Below are positions 62,974 through 64,000 of a DNA stretch of 64,000 nucleotides, one piece after another. The stretch spans positions 496,001-560,000 of the forward strand of contig NZ_CP061287.1 in NCBI RefSeq assembly GCF_018687275.1. Reading direction: 5' to 3'. Source of the DNA: Polynucleobacter sp. MWH-Aus1W21 (GTDB lineage Bacteria > Pseudomonadota > Gammaproteobacteria > Burkholderiales > Burkholderiaceae). The position numbers and the translations under genes are program-made. The first letter of the stretch is position 1, and the number at the start of each line of letters is the position of its first letter. The notes beneath the pieces are model-generated. The model did no database searches and was not told where the DNA came from. It worked only from the letters and a program-made list of their open reading frames with translations.

Positions 62974-63675
62974 ATGAATTTATTGCGTCGTACTTTTATT
63001 GCATCAGCCGCCTTGGCTCCAGTCGCTTGTGTCGCGCCATTAGCCTATCAAAGAGGCACTCCTGTTCCCCAGCCAAAGCCAACCCCAGGTGTGAGAGCCC
63101 CTCAGGTTGGTCAGGAGTGGGCTTATGTCAAGCGCGATGTTTTTAATGGAAAGATCCTTGGATTAATTACGGAAAGAGTTGCCAGTGTTGGCCCCACTAT
63201 TGTTGTGGAGCGCAGGGATGAGAATGGCAGTCAATTGCCCGGCGAGATCCAGGGGCCATGGGGTGTTGTTCAAGTGGATACATCATGGCCTCGTCTGACG
63301 AGTTTTAAACCGCCAATTCCCTTGTGGCCTGAGGAGCTTTCGTCAAACTGGAGCAAGCAATTTAATACCAAATACAGTTTAGGTGGAAATTCTGAAAATG
63401 CTTATGCATGGCAAGAATTTATGAGTGCACATGGTTGGGAGCAAATTACCGTTCCTGCTGGAACCTTCTTAACTTTGCGATATCAAAACCTGATTAATTA
63501 CGAAAGTAATGACGACAATAAAGTGAATTGCATTCGCAAGCAAACCATATGGTTTGCCCCGAGCATTGGTCGCTGGGTAGCTAAAGAGTCCTCTGGCTCG
63601 TACATGATTCAGGGCCAGTTAGGCACGCCTATCTTGGAGGATAGTTATCAATGGCAACTGACTTCGTACAAGTAA
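62974..63675 (+). CDS. Exported protein of unknown function, first of a tandem pair
   Basis: A 233-aa protein with a strong AGGAGG-type site (GGAGGAAG) before the ATG. The N-terminus MNLLRRTFIASAALAPVAC has twin arginines, a hydrophobic core and a cysteine, resembling a Tat or lipoprotein signal, although the residues before the Cys (P-V-A) do not fit a classical lipobox. The mature part has a mixed strand-rich composition with the segment VRAPQVGQEWAYVKRDVFNG that is repeated in the next gene. I do not recognise a family. The downstream paralog starts inside its last codons. Confidence 0.7.
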   Translation: MNLLRRTFIASAALAPVACVAPLAYQRGTPVPQPKPTPGVRAPQVGQEWAYVKRDVFNGKILGLITERVASVGPTIVVERRDENGSQLPGEIQGPWGVVQVDTSWPRLTSFKPPIPLWPEELSSNWSKQFNTKYSLGGNSENAYAWQEFMSAHGWEQITVPAGTFLTLRYQNLINYESNDDNKVNCIRKQTIWFAPSIGRWVAKESSGSYMIQGQLGTPILEDSYQWQLTSYK

Positions 63676-64000
63676 ATACTTTTCGCAGATTATTTTGGAT
63701 GGTACTACCAGCTTTGCTGGTAGGTTGCATCACCTCTCAGCCGCTTCCTCGGGGTCAGCTTGTTGCACAGCCTATGCCGCCTCCTGCGGTCAGAGCACCA
63801 AAGATTGGTCAAGAATGGGTCTATCAGGTTCGTAATGTTTTCAACGAAGAGATTGTGGATACCATCACCGAGAGGGTGGTATCGGTGGGCGACCAGATTC
63901 GCATTAGTCGCTCAGGAGTTAAAGCAGGTCCACTTCCTGATGAAATTCAGTCGCCTTGGGGGTATGTCATTCAAGATCCGCACTGGCAGCCTCCTCAGAA
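63651..64000 (+). CDS. Paralogous lipoprotein of unknown function (cut by window edge)
   Basis: At least 116 codons are present from the ATG at 63651, which overlaps the end of the previous gene in another frame. It begins MATDFVQVNTFRRLFWMVLPALLVGC with a textbook lipobox LVGC, so it should be lipidated. The following VRAPKIGQEWVYQVRNVFNE, ITERVVSVG and DEIQSPWG match the neighbour segment by segment, showing a tandem duplication with divergence of the signal peptide. The gene runs off the right end. An internal ATG at 63699 would leave too short a signal. Confidence 0.75.
   Translation, partial: MATDFVQVNTFRRLFWMVLPALLVGCITSQPLPRGQLVAQPMPPPAVRAPKIGQEWVYQVRNVFNEEIVDTITERVVSVGDQIRISRSGVKAGPLPDEIQSPWGYVIQDPHWQPPQ

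Overview
The window is a gene-dense, housekeeping-rich stretch of a betaproteobacterial chromosome. Gene order (smc-zipA-ligA, recJ next to a COG4255-type gene, the rpsB-to-rnhB run, the DUF455/radical-SAM pair), small intergenic spaces and a moderate G+C content fit a streamlined freshwater Burkholderiales such as Polynucleobacter. The genus is inferred from gene order and protein character, not from a database search. No insertion sequence, prophage, CRISPR array, rRNA or integron was seen. There is one tRNA gene, the initiator tRNA-fMet, and no gene-free stretch exceeds 300 bases.

Layout: (1) 1-3024, minus strand: a sulfate-assimilation operon read leftwards as a 54-aa small ORF, a TauE/SafE-type exporter, cysH, cysD and cysN (cut by the window edge). 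It is preceded by a striking set of three inverted repeats. (2) 3133-9069: fpr and dsbB are divergent; lysS, prfB (with the programmed +1 frameshift), recJ and a COG4255-like gene lie on the minus strand. (3) 10115-15392, plus: lolC/E, lolD, tatD and comEC in a tight run. (4) tRNA-fMet, then kup, a small periplasmic coiled-coil protein and radA. (5) 19673-22604, minus: dapD, dapE and prmB. (6) smc, zipA and ligA on plus, convergent with map and glnD. (7) 33122-48086, plus: rpsB, tsf, pyrH, frr, uppS, cdsA, dxr, rseP, bamA, skp, lpxD, fabZ, lpxA, lpxB, rnhB and a TrmH-type methyltransferase. This run links translation with isoprenoid, phospholipid, lipid A and outer-membrane protein assembly. 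(8) ppsR/ppsA, divergent. (9) 51526-55670, minus: a four-gene Anbu cluster (circularly permuted ATP-grasp, alpha-E, transglutaminase-like, Anbu peptidase). (10) smpB, a RatA-type START protein, rnfH, guaB, guaA, a DUF455 ferritin-like protein, a radical SAM protein and two tandem paralogous exported proteins, the second cut by the right edge.

The least understood parts are the Anbu/ATP-grasp/alpha-E/transglutaminase cluster, whose peptidase here carries an extra lysine-rich tail; the DUF455-radical SAM pair, whose radical SAM member shows a Cx4CxxC cluster motif; the tandem lipoprotein-like pair at the right edge; and the three-hairpin leader of the cys operon. Structural points worth noting are an RseP that appears to have only one PDZ-like domain and a high frequency of TTG starts, often in TTGA stop/start overlaps.
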